This document shows, piece by piece, positions 53,768-64,000 of a DNA stretch of 64,000 nt (positions are counted from its first letter, which is position 1; each line of letters starts with the position of its first letter). Both the position numbers and the translations under genes were made by a program. The notes beneath the pieces are model-generated. The model was not told where the DNA came from and did not search any database. It saw only the letters and a program-made list of their open reading frames with translations. Source of the stretch: Symbiodinium natans (lineage: Eukaryota > Sar > Dinophyceae > Suessiales > Symbiodiniaceae); the NCBI GenBank assembly GCA_905221605.1, contig CAJNDS010002625.1, positions 164,001 through 228,000 on the forward strand, given 5' to 3'.

Positions 53768-56443
53768 CTATGTCGACGGTGCAGCCTTGAGGATCTCCAG
53801 GATCTGCTGCATGCGTTCTACATTGTGCTTCATGTTAGAGGCAACCTGGATGGCCTCCTCGTACTTTGCAATGTGGCTTTTTTCAAATGTGAAGAAACCT
53901 TTGCGAAACCCGTAAATGAGCGGGTTGTTTGCGGAAATCTCAACCACCAGCCAACCTGTGGGAACAAACAACGCCGTTTGTGGCTTGAGGGTGCACTGCA
54001 TCCATTTCACTTTGCCTGCCAAACCCTCAACTCCAGCTCTATCGAGCCCATGGAACCTGTCAAGGATGCTTTGCACTGACAGCTCCTCAGTGGCTTTGTC
54101 CGCCCTGAGGTCCAGGGCCTTTGACAAGCTGTCCCACTCAATCATGATGTGGCGCATCTCACCAACAACCAAAACCCTGATGCAGGGTGCATGGTTGGGC
54201 AAAAAGGCAACGGTCCTGTGGTCAGGGCTGGCACCGAAAAGCCACGCGCAATCCATAAACTGCTTGCCTCCAGAGACAGCTGAGATGTCCGGCTCGTTTC
54301 CTGCAGGCCTGAGCTTCTGCATGAACTGGTTCACCAAGCCACGACCGCTCTTTTCCTCCATAGGGAAGGTTGCTTGCGTTTTTTTGGGCTTGGTGGAAGC
54401 CATTGTTTTCTTGTACTGAGACCCCCAAGAAGCCAGGGCCTTCTGCATCGCGGTATCGCCAAGCACTGGCACCAATTCGGCAGCACACTTCATGACCCAC
54501 GGAGAATCCCAGGCCAGGCCCTCTGTACTTAGACCTGTCCGCTCTGGGACAGCATCGCACAGATTGAGCGGCAAGTCACAGGTGAAAATGGCGGAAACGA
54601 CTGCTTGTTGCTCCAACTTCCTCTTCTTGATCTGATCAGCTGCTTCCTTGGCCTCGTTCCTCACACGCTGCAACTCATCGCGGGCTTTCTGATCCTCCGC
54701 CCGCCTCTTTTCACGGGCGCTTTCTGTCACTTTCAACTTCATGTGCTTGGAAAGATCATCCGCCGCTTGCTTGATGCCCTTGTGTACCTGCTGGAGGGAC
54801 TTTTCTGTAGCCAGCCAGTCTTGCTTGTACTGGAGGAACACAGCTGCATCTTTGCACTCTAGCAACTCCTCCATGGAATCTTGCACGGACTCAAGGGCCC
54901 TCAAAGCACTCAGCTCACCCTCCCAGAACTTGCCCTTAGCGGTTCGGGCCTCCTTCAAGAAATTTTCCCAGGACAAACTCGCACGCTCCTGCACAAACTC
55001 TGAACTCACCGCATCAGCACCGTTCAGGACACTCACAGCCCCAGCAGAAGAATTGCCTGGGTTGCTTGGGGTGGCTGGCTGGCTTGGGCCCTGGCCAGGC
55101 ACGGTAGGAACAGGCCCGGATTGACCCACAGAGCTCCCTGCGCTGGAGTCTGGGACAATCCAGCGCAAGTCCTCCGGCCTGCCAAGACAGCGGACGCCAG
55201 TCTCATGCCGAAACTGGAGAGTGCGACAGAAGGCCAGCAAAGCACGGTCAGAGGATCGAAGTTCAGCAGGGTGCTTCTTGTAATCATCCATAGCCTTGAT
55301 AGCCAGGGGCATGGCTTTCTTGAACTCTGAATTAATCTTCTTCAGCGAGGATTCCATGGCACGGTGCAGCTGAGCGGGCTCCCGTGACAGGTTGACGGCG
55401 GCCACCTTCTCAGGAGTCAGTGCGTCATCTCCGGCCTTCTCAGCAGCATCCTTCTTCTTGGGGGTCAGCATCACCCCCTGTTGCAAGTCTGCAGCTTGCT
55501 CAGCCGTGATGCCAAACCGCACGTCATCGAAGGACAACTTTTGTCTGGTCAGGTGATCCTGGCAAGAGTCAGCACTAAGCAACAAACAGCATGACTGGAC
55601 GTGACAGAAGAGGTTCAATCAAAGTGCGGTGAAACAGAGCATGACATGACACTTGACACTACTCACCACGTTGCTAGGCCCGGCCTGCAGCATCTTGCGC
55701 TCCTCCACACTGGGGGCTTTGAAGTCCCCGCTGCCCTCGATTACCTGGGAGTCCACATAGTGTTCCCGGTCATCGTAGTCGAGCTCATGGCAAGGAACCC
55801 AGATTCTTTCAGCTCCCTTGTAACCCAAGTTGTCCCTTTTCAGGCTCTTGTTGCTGACAAAGCCCTTCCATTCTTCTGCCGCCTCCTCCTCGGTCAAACC
55901 GAGTTCGTTCTCGGCATGTTTGAAATAAGCCCTTTCAGTGAAAGGCCTCTTGCCCTTCTGCAAGTGCGTGCCTACACGCTGGCCATGCACTCGCTGGAAC
56001 TTTGCAAAGTCCACCAAGCCTTTCTTTTTAAGTTCCGGCGGATTGTCGAGGGCAAACTCCTCCACCTCCCTGCCAGCATCTGCCTCGTTCGCCATCAGCT
56101 TGTCGAAGGCCTCCTTGTCTGCCTGAGAAAGAGCTCGGGTACGTCGCTGGTACATCATGTTGTCGAAGGCCTTCTTGTGATGAAACAAAGAGCAAAACTT
56201 CGAGCCTGGGTACTTTGGTGCTGTACAGTTGGGACATACGCAAGTGCTTGCTGGTGCTTTCTTTCCTCTGCCCCGGCCCTTGCCGCGACCGCGTCTGCCT
56301 GTCGTGGGCTCTTCCTGCTCTTCCTCTTGTTCCGGATCTGCGGTTTGGTCTGACTCACGGGGCAAGCCAAAGCCAAAACCTTCCTCTTCCATGGCCACTG
56401 AAGAGCAGTTGCTCTGTGACACAGGCACACAGATTCCTTGATC
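53768..56443 (-). CDS. Zinc-motif, coiled-coil and cupin/JmjC-like protein
   Basis: Two exons: 56443-55667 and 55558-53768, joined in phase through a 108-bp GTGAGT...CCAG intron. A good ATG context (GCCATGG) is at 56392, but the exon frame is open 5' and in phase with the exon at 57672-58157, so the protein may start earlier. The order is: acidic start; RGRGKGRGRGKK basic linker; zinc-like motif CPNCTAPKYPGSKFCSLFHH; helical region; Pro/Ser/Gly linker; long charged coiled coil with an NLS-like KKRKLEQQ; and a C-terminal part with TALFVPTGWLVVEISANNP, like the strand-turn-strand of JmjC/cupin folds (metal His not obvious). From ATG the product is 838 residues. I infer a nuclear, possibly chromatin- or nucleic-acid-associated protein. 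It is co-oriented with the methyltransferase-like gene upstream. Confidence 0.65.
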
Positions 56444-57666
56444 CTACAGGCCTACACACGCGAACCGCAAGGTGAACGGACGAACGCCCGTCACGGGCCG
56501 AAGCATGAGAAAGGCACGCAGCTGGGAAGGGCAGAGGCAGACTGACTGAAGAATGTTTCTTCGCCCAAACTGACACAGATCTCGCAACTTAACAGCAGCT
56601 GTCATGCTCAGGACTCACAATGTGGGCTGGAAATGCGGCTGCAGCCTACACTTGCTTACGAACTGTTCCACGCGACAAACCCAAACACAAAACAACGCCT
56701 AGGCCAATCACAACACTGCACTCACTGTGAATCCTCAGGAGCAGCGGAGCTGTGCTCCAGAAACGGCATGCCTGACTCAAGGCTCATTGTCGCGTCGAGG
56801 GCAAACTCCTCCACTTTTCTGCCGGCATCTGCCTGGTTCGCCATCACCTTGTCGAAGGCCTCCTTGGCTTCCTGAGAAAGAGCTCGGGTACGTCGCTGGT
56901 ACATCATGTTGTCGAAGGCCTTCTTGTGATGAAACAAAGAGCAAAACTTCGAGCCTGGGTACTTTGGTGCTGTACAGTTGGGACATATGCAAGTGCTTGC
57001 TGGTGCTTTCTTTCCTCTGCCCCGGCCCTTGCTGCCACCAGCAGCACTGGAAGGACGACCTCTGCCGCGGCCGCGGCCTCGGCCGGGACCGCGTCTGCCT
57101 GTCGTGGGCTCTTCCTGCTCTCCCTCTTGTTCCGGATCTGCGGTTTGGTCTGACTCACGGGGCAAGCCAATGAAGCCAAAACCTTCCTCTTCCATGGCCA
57201 CTGAAGAGCAGTTGCTCTGCGACACAGGCAAACAGATTCCTTGATCCTGCAGGCCTACACATGCGAACGCAAGGTGAACGGACGAACGGACTAGCGCTCA
57301 CGGCCGTCACGGGCCTAAACATGAGAAAGGCACGCAGCTGGGAAGGGCAGAGGCAGACTGACTGAAGAATGTTTCTTCGCCCAAACTGACACACATTGCT
57401 TCCTTGCCCCGCTATGATGGACTCAGATCTTGAAAGCAGATCTCGCAACCTAACAGCAGCTGTCAGCTGTCATACTCAGGACTCACAATGCGGGCTGGAA
57501 ATGCAGCGGCAGCTTGCAGCCTACACTTGCACACGACAAACCCCAAACAACATGTGGGGCAATCACAAAAATGCATTTACCAGCGGCCACAGTGAATCCT
57601 CATGAGCAGCGGACAGACTTGCACTGTGCCCCAGAAACAGCATCTCAGACTCAAGGCTCAATGTCG
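56047..57666. repeat. Tandem duplication of exon plus intron
   Basis: Unit A spans about 56047-56792 and unit B about 56797-57666. Both run from GTCGAGGGCAAACTCCTCCA to CAAGGCTCATTGTC or CAAGGCTCAATGTC. Unit B is longer by about 120 bp through extra linker codons and small intron insertions. The duplicated material includes the zinc-motif exon and its upstream intron. Confidence 0.8.
56722..57246 (-). CDS. Duplicated zinc-motif exon (copy B)
   Basis: Its N-terminal 140 or so codons are almost identical to exon 56443-55667, including MEEEGFGF, the RGRGRGRGR linker (longer here, with PSSAAGGSKG) and CPNCTAPKYPGSKFCSLFHH. After EEFALD the frame leaves the homology and runs through the border of the next copy (TMSLESGMPFLEHSSAAPED) to a stop. 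It therefore lacks the helical region and the normal donor. Either an alternative short protein form, a donor I did not see, or a dead exon. Confidence 0.6.
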   Translation of the reverse strand, partial: DQGICLPVSQSNCSSVAMEEEGFGFIGLPRESDQTADPEQEGEQEEPTTGRRGPGRGRGRGRGRPSSAAGGSKGRGRGKKAPASTCICPNCTAPKYPGSKFCSLFHHKKAFDNMMYQRRTRALSQEAKEAFDKVMANQADAGRKVEEFALDATMSLESGMPFLEHSSAAPEDSQ

Positions 57667-57671
57667 TCTAC

Positions 57672-58157
57672 CTTGCTAGGAGGCCCAGGCAATGCGCGGC
57701 GTTCACGAGGGCTGAACTCGGCAAGACATCTCTTTAGCTCTGCCTCGTCGACGTCGTAGTCTGCGGCATCGTCTGCCTTGTCGAAGTCTGTCTGCAAGTC
57801 CTTTACCGGACTGTGCTTGCCCCATTCCAAGGTGGCCTCGCTGTCGGTGTCGCTGACGTCACTGCTCTCCTGCAAGCCCGCGTCAGAAGGATGACGCACG
57901 GTTTTTGCAGGCGGGTGACCTTCCCAATGGTTGGCCAGCTCCATCGCCAAGTGCCACGTGTTTTTTTTCTCCGAGGAAGCTGAAGCGACGTTGCTTGCCC
58001 AGTTGCCCGTGTCGTGGGATGGCACAGACTTTCTTGGATTCGTCTTGCACCGGCTGGCCCTCCTTCTGCTCCAGCTTGCGCTTGTTGTTTGTCACTGCGG
58101 CGCTGGAGGAGACGTGGTGGGCCCGAGCGTCAGCGCTGGAGTCTTGAACTTGCTGGT
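57672..58157 (-). CDS. Acidic N-terminal exon of the zinc-motif gene
   Basis: It starts after an acceptor (TCACTTCAG) with LQEDQQVQDSSADARAHHVS, NNKRKLEQKEGQPVQDESKK. In a second frame it continues as NTWHLAMELANHWEGHPPAK and a very acidic stretch (SDVSDTDSEATLEWG) to PPSK before a GTAGAC donor at 57671. The two frames meet near an A8 run (57961-57968 on the plus strand), so one base gained or lost is likely. The donor phase fits both copies of the next exon (DQGIC...). It is probably the first or second coding exon of the gene that ends at 53768. Confidence 0.45.
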
Positions 58158-58799
58158 CCTCCTGAAGTGACTGTGACTGACCCAGGAATTTATTAAACTG
58201 TTGGATTACGAATCACGAAGCCCCAACAGTTTTGGCCACACGCAAGAGTCCTCGTGGGAGCAGCGCACTACGGCACCGAGTTGGCTGGCCGACATTGCGA
58301 GTCCTAGTAGACAGAATGAGCTAAATGGAAACCAAAAACCTCTCTGCAATGATGAGCTCACGATGATGCACTTGCAGTTGGCGCCTGTTCTTCAACAGCC
58401 TGAAATGGCCTGAAAGAGCAACCCGTGCGAATCGCTTTTCAAGCCCACGACGCGAAGAAACTCTTCATGCGGGACAGCAGCTGGGGAACAAGAATTCCAG
58501 ACTTCCGTATCACGAATCACGACTGCTACACTGCTAATGGCTAACCCATGTCCCATGCGCAATGCACTACATTCTTGGTTCAACCTGGTTCCTTGCCCCC
58601 CAATGCTCCGGACTTCGCTTTCTGAAGGCCTAAGACTCTGCAAAAACACTAGCGAATCTACTGAAGAAACACCCTGTCACCGTGACTGTCAGAGTCACTG
58701 CGCTGCCCGAAACAGATGCATCCTGCCCCAGCTGCGAGCAGCAGCACAGCAGACAGAGACGCTGCAAGCCTGTAAGCAAATCTCGAAATTCTCGAAAGC

Positions 58800-60553
58800 T
58801 CAGTTGCTCTCACTGGACTCAGAGGCCTCAGTGCCAGCCTCAGCCTCAGCATCCTCATTGTCACTGGCACTGGAGTTGGATAGCCAGGAGACAAGCGGTT
58901 CACACCTCTCACGCTGGACAGTGCTGCCGAAAACATATAGGTTCCACGCCAGAACAATGGGCAGCGATTGCGAATTTCCGGACTGGCGTTTTGTAACCCT
59001 GTCTGGCTGGCGCAGCACGGTCGAAGCGAGGGGCCAGAAGAAGCGAGAGCTCACGTGGTTCATAGCGTGGAAGCCCAAGCTCAAAAACCGTTCTGCGGGC
59101 AGCACGAATCGGCTCCTACTCAGCTCCAAGATGTTTCCATGTGTGAGGAGGCAAGGCATCATGGGTCCAAAGGCTGGGCCTGGCGAGTCAGGCCAATGCT
59201 CCAGGTCACAGAAACATGTTCCATCTAGAGCTGCACGCTCTGCAGCGCGCTGCTGGTACGCAGCCAGGCGTTGTTGCTGGCCGGGCACTAACAGCTTGTT
59301 GAACAGCTTTTGTCCTTCAGGCATGATGTCGGGGTAATGGCCACGGGACCCCAATTGATCCCTCAGAAAAGCCTGATGCACTGAATCATCCTCCTGCAAG
59401 AAGACACTCCCATTGAGATGCGGGCATCGGCCAAACATCCCTTCAAACTCTGCCTGGATCTCCTCATCGGTCTTAGGACCAAGCCAAACCAGGCTGTGAA
59501 GGTTCAAGCCGGCGGAAAGAAGTCTGTCTCTGGAGCACGGCCACCCCAGCAGTCTAGGTCCCGCGATCACTTTAATGATGCGGTGTGAGTCTTTCAGGGG
59601 TTGCCTCAAATGCGTGTCAACATCGAAGAGCGGAGTGCACTCTTGAAAAAAGAGATCCTCCTCTCCAGCCACAGCAAGATGCTTCCGCATGCACAGCCAA
59701 GCGGCCAGCGGGACCTGAGAAGCATGAGAGCCCCTGGCCCTCTTACCCTCAGAGGACCATGCCTGGCAGCAATTGCCTGCGTCAGCAACAACAAGAGCGC
59801 GTGGATTCGGAAGACTTGCGCGGGACTTGTGCACGATGCAGTCCTGGCCGTGCACCAGGCAATGGGCCTTGTGCTCCTGACCAAAGCCAAACAAAAGCAT
59901 GCCATGGCAAAAGCACTCGCAGTCACTTACCTCCTTGACAGACTGGACACAAAGCACACAGAAGTCAACAAGCTGTCCTTGTCAACAACCCACATGTTCT
60001 GCATGAGGAACTCCAGAATCTCCTTGTTGATCTTGCACTGTTCCTCCAAGTTCCTTTCCGGCATGTCCGCAATCATCTGAGCACACCAGTTTTGCGCTTC
60101 TGGTACCAGTTGGTGCATGATGTCGGCAAACACACAGGATGACCCCTTGTCCAAGATATGAGACGCATGCTTCAACACCTCCTGACAATGCACATCAATG
60201 TCGCAGGACTTCGTAAACATATGTGGAATTTCAAGGGCGTGTTCCTCACGCAACACTTGCAACAGCAACCTCTTCACTTCCCTTTCAGCACCAATGCCAC
60301 TGTAGTCGGAATGCTGAACTATTCCATCTGCCAACAGCCTTTTGCATTGACTAGCAGCATACCCCGTGCTGCACAACTTCTCCACCAACGACACAGGATA
60401 ATTGAAGAGTTCAGTCAACGATGCTGGCCCGGAAGGCAAGGTGCTGCGAGCAGACAGGTCCGCCAAGGACCCATGCAGAAATCTCCTACGACGACCTGCA
60501 GGAGTTAACCTTGCTGGCACGAACTCCCACTCATCGTCCAAAGCACGGTCCAT
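58800..60553 (-). CDS. C5-cytosine methyltransferase-like protein
   Basis: The ATG at 60553 opens exon 1. Around residue 82 comes HSDYSGIGAE (motif I, cofactor loop), CDIDVHCQEVL (motif II) and VFADI (motif III). A good donor GTAAGT lies at 59930-59925. The second part has an acceptor candidate TTTGGTCAG before EHKAHCLVHGQDCIVH, then GNCCQAWSSEGKR (motif IV; catalytic Cys and Gln kept, Pro-Pro replaced), FFQECTPLFD (motif VI, Glu kept), LLGWPCSRDRLLSAG (motif VIII) and MMPCLLTHGNILELSRSRFV with LPAERFLSLGF (motifs IX/X). An acidic Ser-rich tail ends at 58800. Motif order is that of DNA C5 methyltransferases; the altered IV and VI motifs leave activity uncertain. The exact exon junction is unresolved because GTAAGT and CAG/GAGCAC are out of phase; two GT donors slightly upstream would fit. 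Confidence 0.7.
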
Positions 60554-60899
60554 GACTAGGGGATTCCTCCCTCACTGGCAAACAAGCTAAGTGGCTGTAG
60601 CGGCTCTAGAGCTTTACTAACTGACACCTTGACTTAGCAGACCGCAGCAAAACAAGGAAGCCAGGGATGGTTGTGAATCCATGCAGAGTCCGGGCCTCGG
60701 GACATGGTGACTCTGGGTGTGCTCTCATGCGAGCCCGTGCGCCCTGTGGTCGTTGAGAGTCATTGGAAGCCAACTAAGGCCAAAACTCGCGCACGAAACC
60801 CTGCGCGCGCTGTAAGGCGTCTATATTTGCGTTTTTACCCAAACTCAGCGTTTTTAAAGATCTTTAGCCTGGCTCCCCTCAATTTGGAAATCCAGCCCC

Positions 60900-61170
60900 C
60901 GGAGCAGGAAACCCACGAAAGCGCACGAAAGCGCACGAAACCGCACGAAAGCGCACGAAATGCACGAAAGCCGGGCCGCCCCGCACACGTGCAAATTTGG
61001 GGCCGTGGCCCCGGCCAAGGCCTGGAAATGGAAAGAAGTCTTGCCTGGACAGGCCTCCCCGAAGCACCCATGGCCACCCGAAACCAGCCCGTACTCCGCC
61101 CAGCCCTGCCCCAGCCAGGCCTTTTGCACGGGCCCACAAAGGGCGCACGAAGGCGCACGAAGGCGCACGA
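60900..61170. repeat. GCGCACGAAA short tandem repeats
   Basis: Five to six GCGCACGAAA-type units at 60916-60968 and three GCGCACGAAG units at 61142-61172. They lie in the spacer between the large Ser-rich gene and the methyltransferase-like gene. Frames across them look like chance. Confidence 0.75.
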
Positions 61171-61514
61171 AACCAGTTGGCCTCCCAAGCCCTTAGGGCC
61201 CGTTATTTTAGCCCCAAAATATTCAAAACCTAAAAAAAAACAAACCCCTTCAGAACAACCTGTTTTTGTCCATTTTAAAGCTGTTTCCAGGCAATAACAC
61301 AAGGAACTGCGCGCCAGAAGCACCTTCGTGAAAATTGAGCGTTGCGCGCGCCAACTGTGCGCGCGGTGTGTCCTAGGCACAAAAGACAATGTACTTTCCA
61401 ATAAAGGAACCTGGCAGTAATCTCATTGAGACATGATCCACAACAATCGCAAACAGAAGCTGAACTTCCTTTATCGCTTGCCACTGCCTGTACAACTGCC
61501 TAGAAACACAAGTG

Positions 61515-64000
61515 TCACACAAAGCGTCGAAGGCTTGCCTCTTCCGGCAATGTCTTGCTCTTCCAGGCAGGCACTACAACTTCATCAAACATTTTGAGGT
61601 GGGCGTCGGCCGTGTCGCAGTCGTGCCCTAGGCTGGCCCAATATTTCAAGCACAGCAGCACCTCCTCTTTGCCACCAAAAGACACAGCCCGTTTTTTGGT
61701 GCAGGTGCGCTCGGTGTTGTGACTTGGATGGGAACACTTCATTTGGAAATGCTTGGGGTCCTCTCCGACTTTTCCCACAGGTGTGATCAAGTGATCACCC
61801 CACGGTTCAGACCGATCCAACACCCTTGTCCTACGGCCTTATCCTGTGCCTCCGCGGCTTCAGGCACCTCACTCGCAACGCGGCGTGCACCCCCAGGCCG
61901 GTCAGTGCTGGCTGCTGCTGGAGCAGGCCCAGATGAATCAGAGGAAGAAGAAGAGCTAGAAGATGATGTGCTGGAGCTTGAAGAGCTTGAACTTGAACCG
62001 CTGCTGGATTCAGTGGACGAAAGTGACGAAACGTCGTCAGCGTCGGAACCAATGTCATCAGCATTCAGCACATCCAAAGCGTCATCCACCGCCGCCGCCT
62101 CGCCCAGCGGATCGTGCCCACCTTCCATTGGCTCCTCGTCAAGCGGACCCACCCCACCTTCCATTGGCTCAGCTTCTGCAGGGGGCCGCCGCGGCCTCCC
62201 CGAACGAGTGGCCCTCCTCTTTTTGGGCATGGGCTCGCCAATCAGCCAATCTTCCTCAACATGGGTAAAGCGGGTTCCTCGTGAGCGCTTCGCCAATCTG
62301 GCATGAATCTGGTCATCTGTCAAGCCCAGGAGTCGCATGTAAACGTGGTCAGGTTCACCATAGGGGACCTGCGTGACAGTCTCACCATCCAGCTTTGCCA
62401 ACGCACACAAGTAGTGCCTGCTAACCGTGTCAGCACGCTCACGTGTATACCAAACTTTTTCAGATGAGGCGTCGTGAACATGTTTTGTCTTTCTCAGCTC
62501 TTTGTGCTTGGCCGCTGTAATGACCTCATGCTCCCAACCATTGTCGTCTAAGTGGAGAATGATTTGGAAGAGAGAAGCTTCCTCCAGGGGTCCATCAGAC
62601 CTTTGCAACAGTCGACGGGAATTCAGCAAGGCCACACACTGCTGCACACGCTCGTGGCCAGCCTGAGTCAGTTTCCAGGGAGGGCCCGCCAAGAGGTCTC
62701 GACTCGCCAACCAATCCAAGACTTCAAGAACAGGCTCAGGTATGTCTGTCGTAAGAGGCAAACCATCTGTTGCTTTCAGCAACCTAGCCAACGTCTCTGT
62801 CACATGTGGTTTTAGTTCCGGAGGTACCTGGGAAGTGAGCTGATTGTCGAAATAATGGTGCAGGGTCGAAGTATCTGCATCCCAGACATACAGACCCAGC
62901 AACTCTGACAAGGACAACTGGCTCACATGCAACATCAAAGGAGCCATCTGGCGGGTAGAATCGCCAGTGGCTGCACGCAGAGAGACATGAAGATCTTTCT
63001 TCTCTACATCAACATGAAGAATGTTGTGCAGCTGGATGAACCACATGCCACTCAACTGCGCTTCTCCCTCGACATGGGTTCTGTTGAATCGCCCTGGCTG
63101 CTCATGTGCAACAGATGCAACAACGAAGTCATCAGCCAAGGCATCCCCTCCGCCAGAAAGGAGTCGGGCAAGGGGTTGTGACTGTCCAAAGTCAGGCAAA
63201 AGTGGCAAAACCGCAGCTTGATTCTGCGCATTGTCTGCCGGGTCTGCCGGCGCTGGCAAGGCCTCCCAGCCCAAACTGAAGTCTTCCAAAGCAGGCAGAG
63301 ATGGAGGTGGGGGAGCCAGCAACGCGCTAAGGTTGTGCAAAGCAGAAACGTTGAACTTCATGGTGAAGTACATGTTGCGGTGCACAGCCTTCTTGACATC
63401 CTGCCAAGCCAAGGTTCTCCGAAGGGAAACAGCTCCTGCTGGCAGCCGCTCTGTGTCGGAGTCTCGGTTCTCCAGAGCCTGCTGAGGCTGCAGCACACGC
63501 TGTGAGAGAACCCTCTGCGGCACTGTTGCTGGAAGGTCCAGTGAATACTTGCAGAAGGGGTCATCGTGATATATTATTCTCCACGACATGTCCTGCTTCT
63601 TGGCTGTCTTCGCGCTGATCCAGCCACTCTGCAACAGCACATCCTGCGAAAAGCCCAGTCGCTGAGCAGCGGCACGACCATTCGATACACCATCCATGAT
63701 AGATGCCAGCTCCAGTGCATCATCTGGATGGGCACGAAGGTGCGCCCTGATCTCAGGCATGCGATGCGACAGACTGGTATAAGCTGCGGAGTGACGGGGA
63801 GCATGTTGGGAAGCCTTCTTGGTGCGAGCGTGCTGGCCCTCCACCCTCCAAGCGGACGTAAACATGAGGCGAAGCTCGGCCGCCTGCTGTCGAAGCGGCA
63901 ACAAGATCTCAGCATCATGCCACAGACCGCCTCCTTGTATGAATGCATGCACAGCATCCATGTCTTCCCGGAGCCTCCGGAGCCTGGGGTGCTCAGAATC
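61515..64000 (-). CDS. Large Ser-rich protein, 5' end beyond the window
   Basis: The frame is open to the right edge (DSEHPRLRRLREDMDAVHAF), so the N-terminus is missing. Near the start is FTSAWRVEGQHARTKKASQH, followed by about 450 residues of mixed helical sequence. Then come an NLS-like PKKRRATRSGRPRRPP, a duplicated EPMEGG motif, and a poly-Ser tract (about 61930-62010). The long frame stops at 61787. The sequence continues in another frame with EDPKHFQMKCSHPSHN, CTKKRAVSFGG and LKYWASLGHDCDTADAHLKM to 61515, with Cys/His spacing suggestive of a small zinc motif; the switch needs a short intron or an indel near 61815. No known family is certain. WxxEGxHAxxxK reminds me of transposase ends, a weak inference. 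Confidence 0.55.

Noticed and set aside
1-64000. tRNA, rRNA, CRISPR arrays, bacterial operons
   Set aside because: None seen by eye; repeats present are telomere-like, satellite or TIR type, and genes carry eukaryotic introns. A covariance-model scan was not possible.

Overview
The window looks like nuclear DNA of a dinoflagellate, most likely a Symbiodiniaceae alga. The reasons are: more than 20 interstitial arrays of the plant/alveolate telomere unit TTTAGGG/CCCTAAA in both orientations; multi-exon genes with non-canonical GC and GA splice donors (clearest in an AAA+ ATPase at 25.6-27.3 kb); long co-oriented runs of genes, here almost all on the minus strand; and a protein repertoire typical of such genomes (ankyrin, LRR, TPR, FYVE, coiled-coil, tail-fibre-like repeats, a cytosine methyltransferase-like protein). 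No rRNA, tRNA, CRISPR or bacterial operon was seen. The taxon is inferred; no search was run.

Layout. 0.8-3.3 kb: a terminal-inverted-repeat (TIR) element built of satellite and palindromes, sitting in a TA microsatellite. 3.5-6.2 kb: telomere-like arrays. 6.8-12.4 kb (minus): scattered small exons, in transcription order two ankyrin pieces, unassigned exons, a FYVE-type zinc finger, and a Puf-like helical repeat. 14-17.9 kb: dense telomere-like arrays with one MITE. 17.8-24 kb (minus): LRR exons, ankyrin exons, an intronless 600-residue coiled-coil gene, a further ankyrin exon. 25.6-28.3 kb (minus): EF-hand-like exon, then a CbbX/CfxQ-type AAA+ ATPase whose intron carries a foldback MITE. 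28.4-41 kb: gene-poor, with one coiled-coil exon, two related short MITE-like insertions and a second TIR element at 39.3-40.7 kb whose ends match the first. 41.0-42.4 kb (minus): ZZ finger plus TPR protein. 42.4-47.4 kb: little that can be supported. 47.4-48.8 kb: a 130-bp satellite and a GGCAGGGCAGCA minisatellite. 48.85-50.7 kb (minus): a 2OG-Fe(II) dioxygenase-like domain and a frameshifted tail-fibre-like repeat gene. 51.1-53.2 kb: a 300-bp tandem repeat, the only well-supported plus-strand gene (coiled coil, one frameshift) and another tandem repeat.

53.8-64 kb (minus) is the most striking part: three co-oriented genes. In transcription order they are a large Ser-rich protein cut by the window edge, a two-part C5-cytosine methyltransferase-like protein with motifs I, IV, VI, VIII and IX/X recognisable, and a zinc-motif/coiled-coil/cupin-like protein in which one exon has been tandemly duplicated. 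I infer a multigene mobile element or lineage-specific selfish cassette; this needs copy-number and boundary analysis.

Most gene calls outside 53.8-64 kb, the AAA+ gene, the TPR gene and the 18.9-20.7 kb gene are exon-level calls. Starts and splice sites there are provisional.
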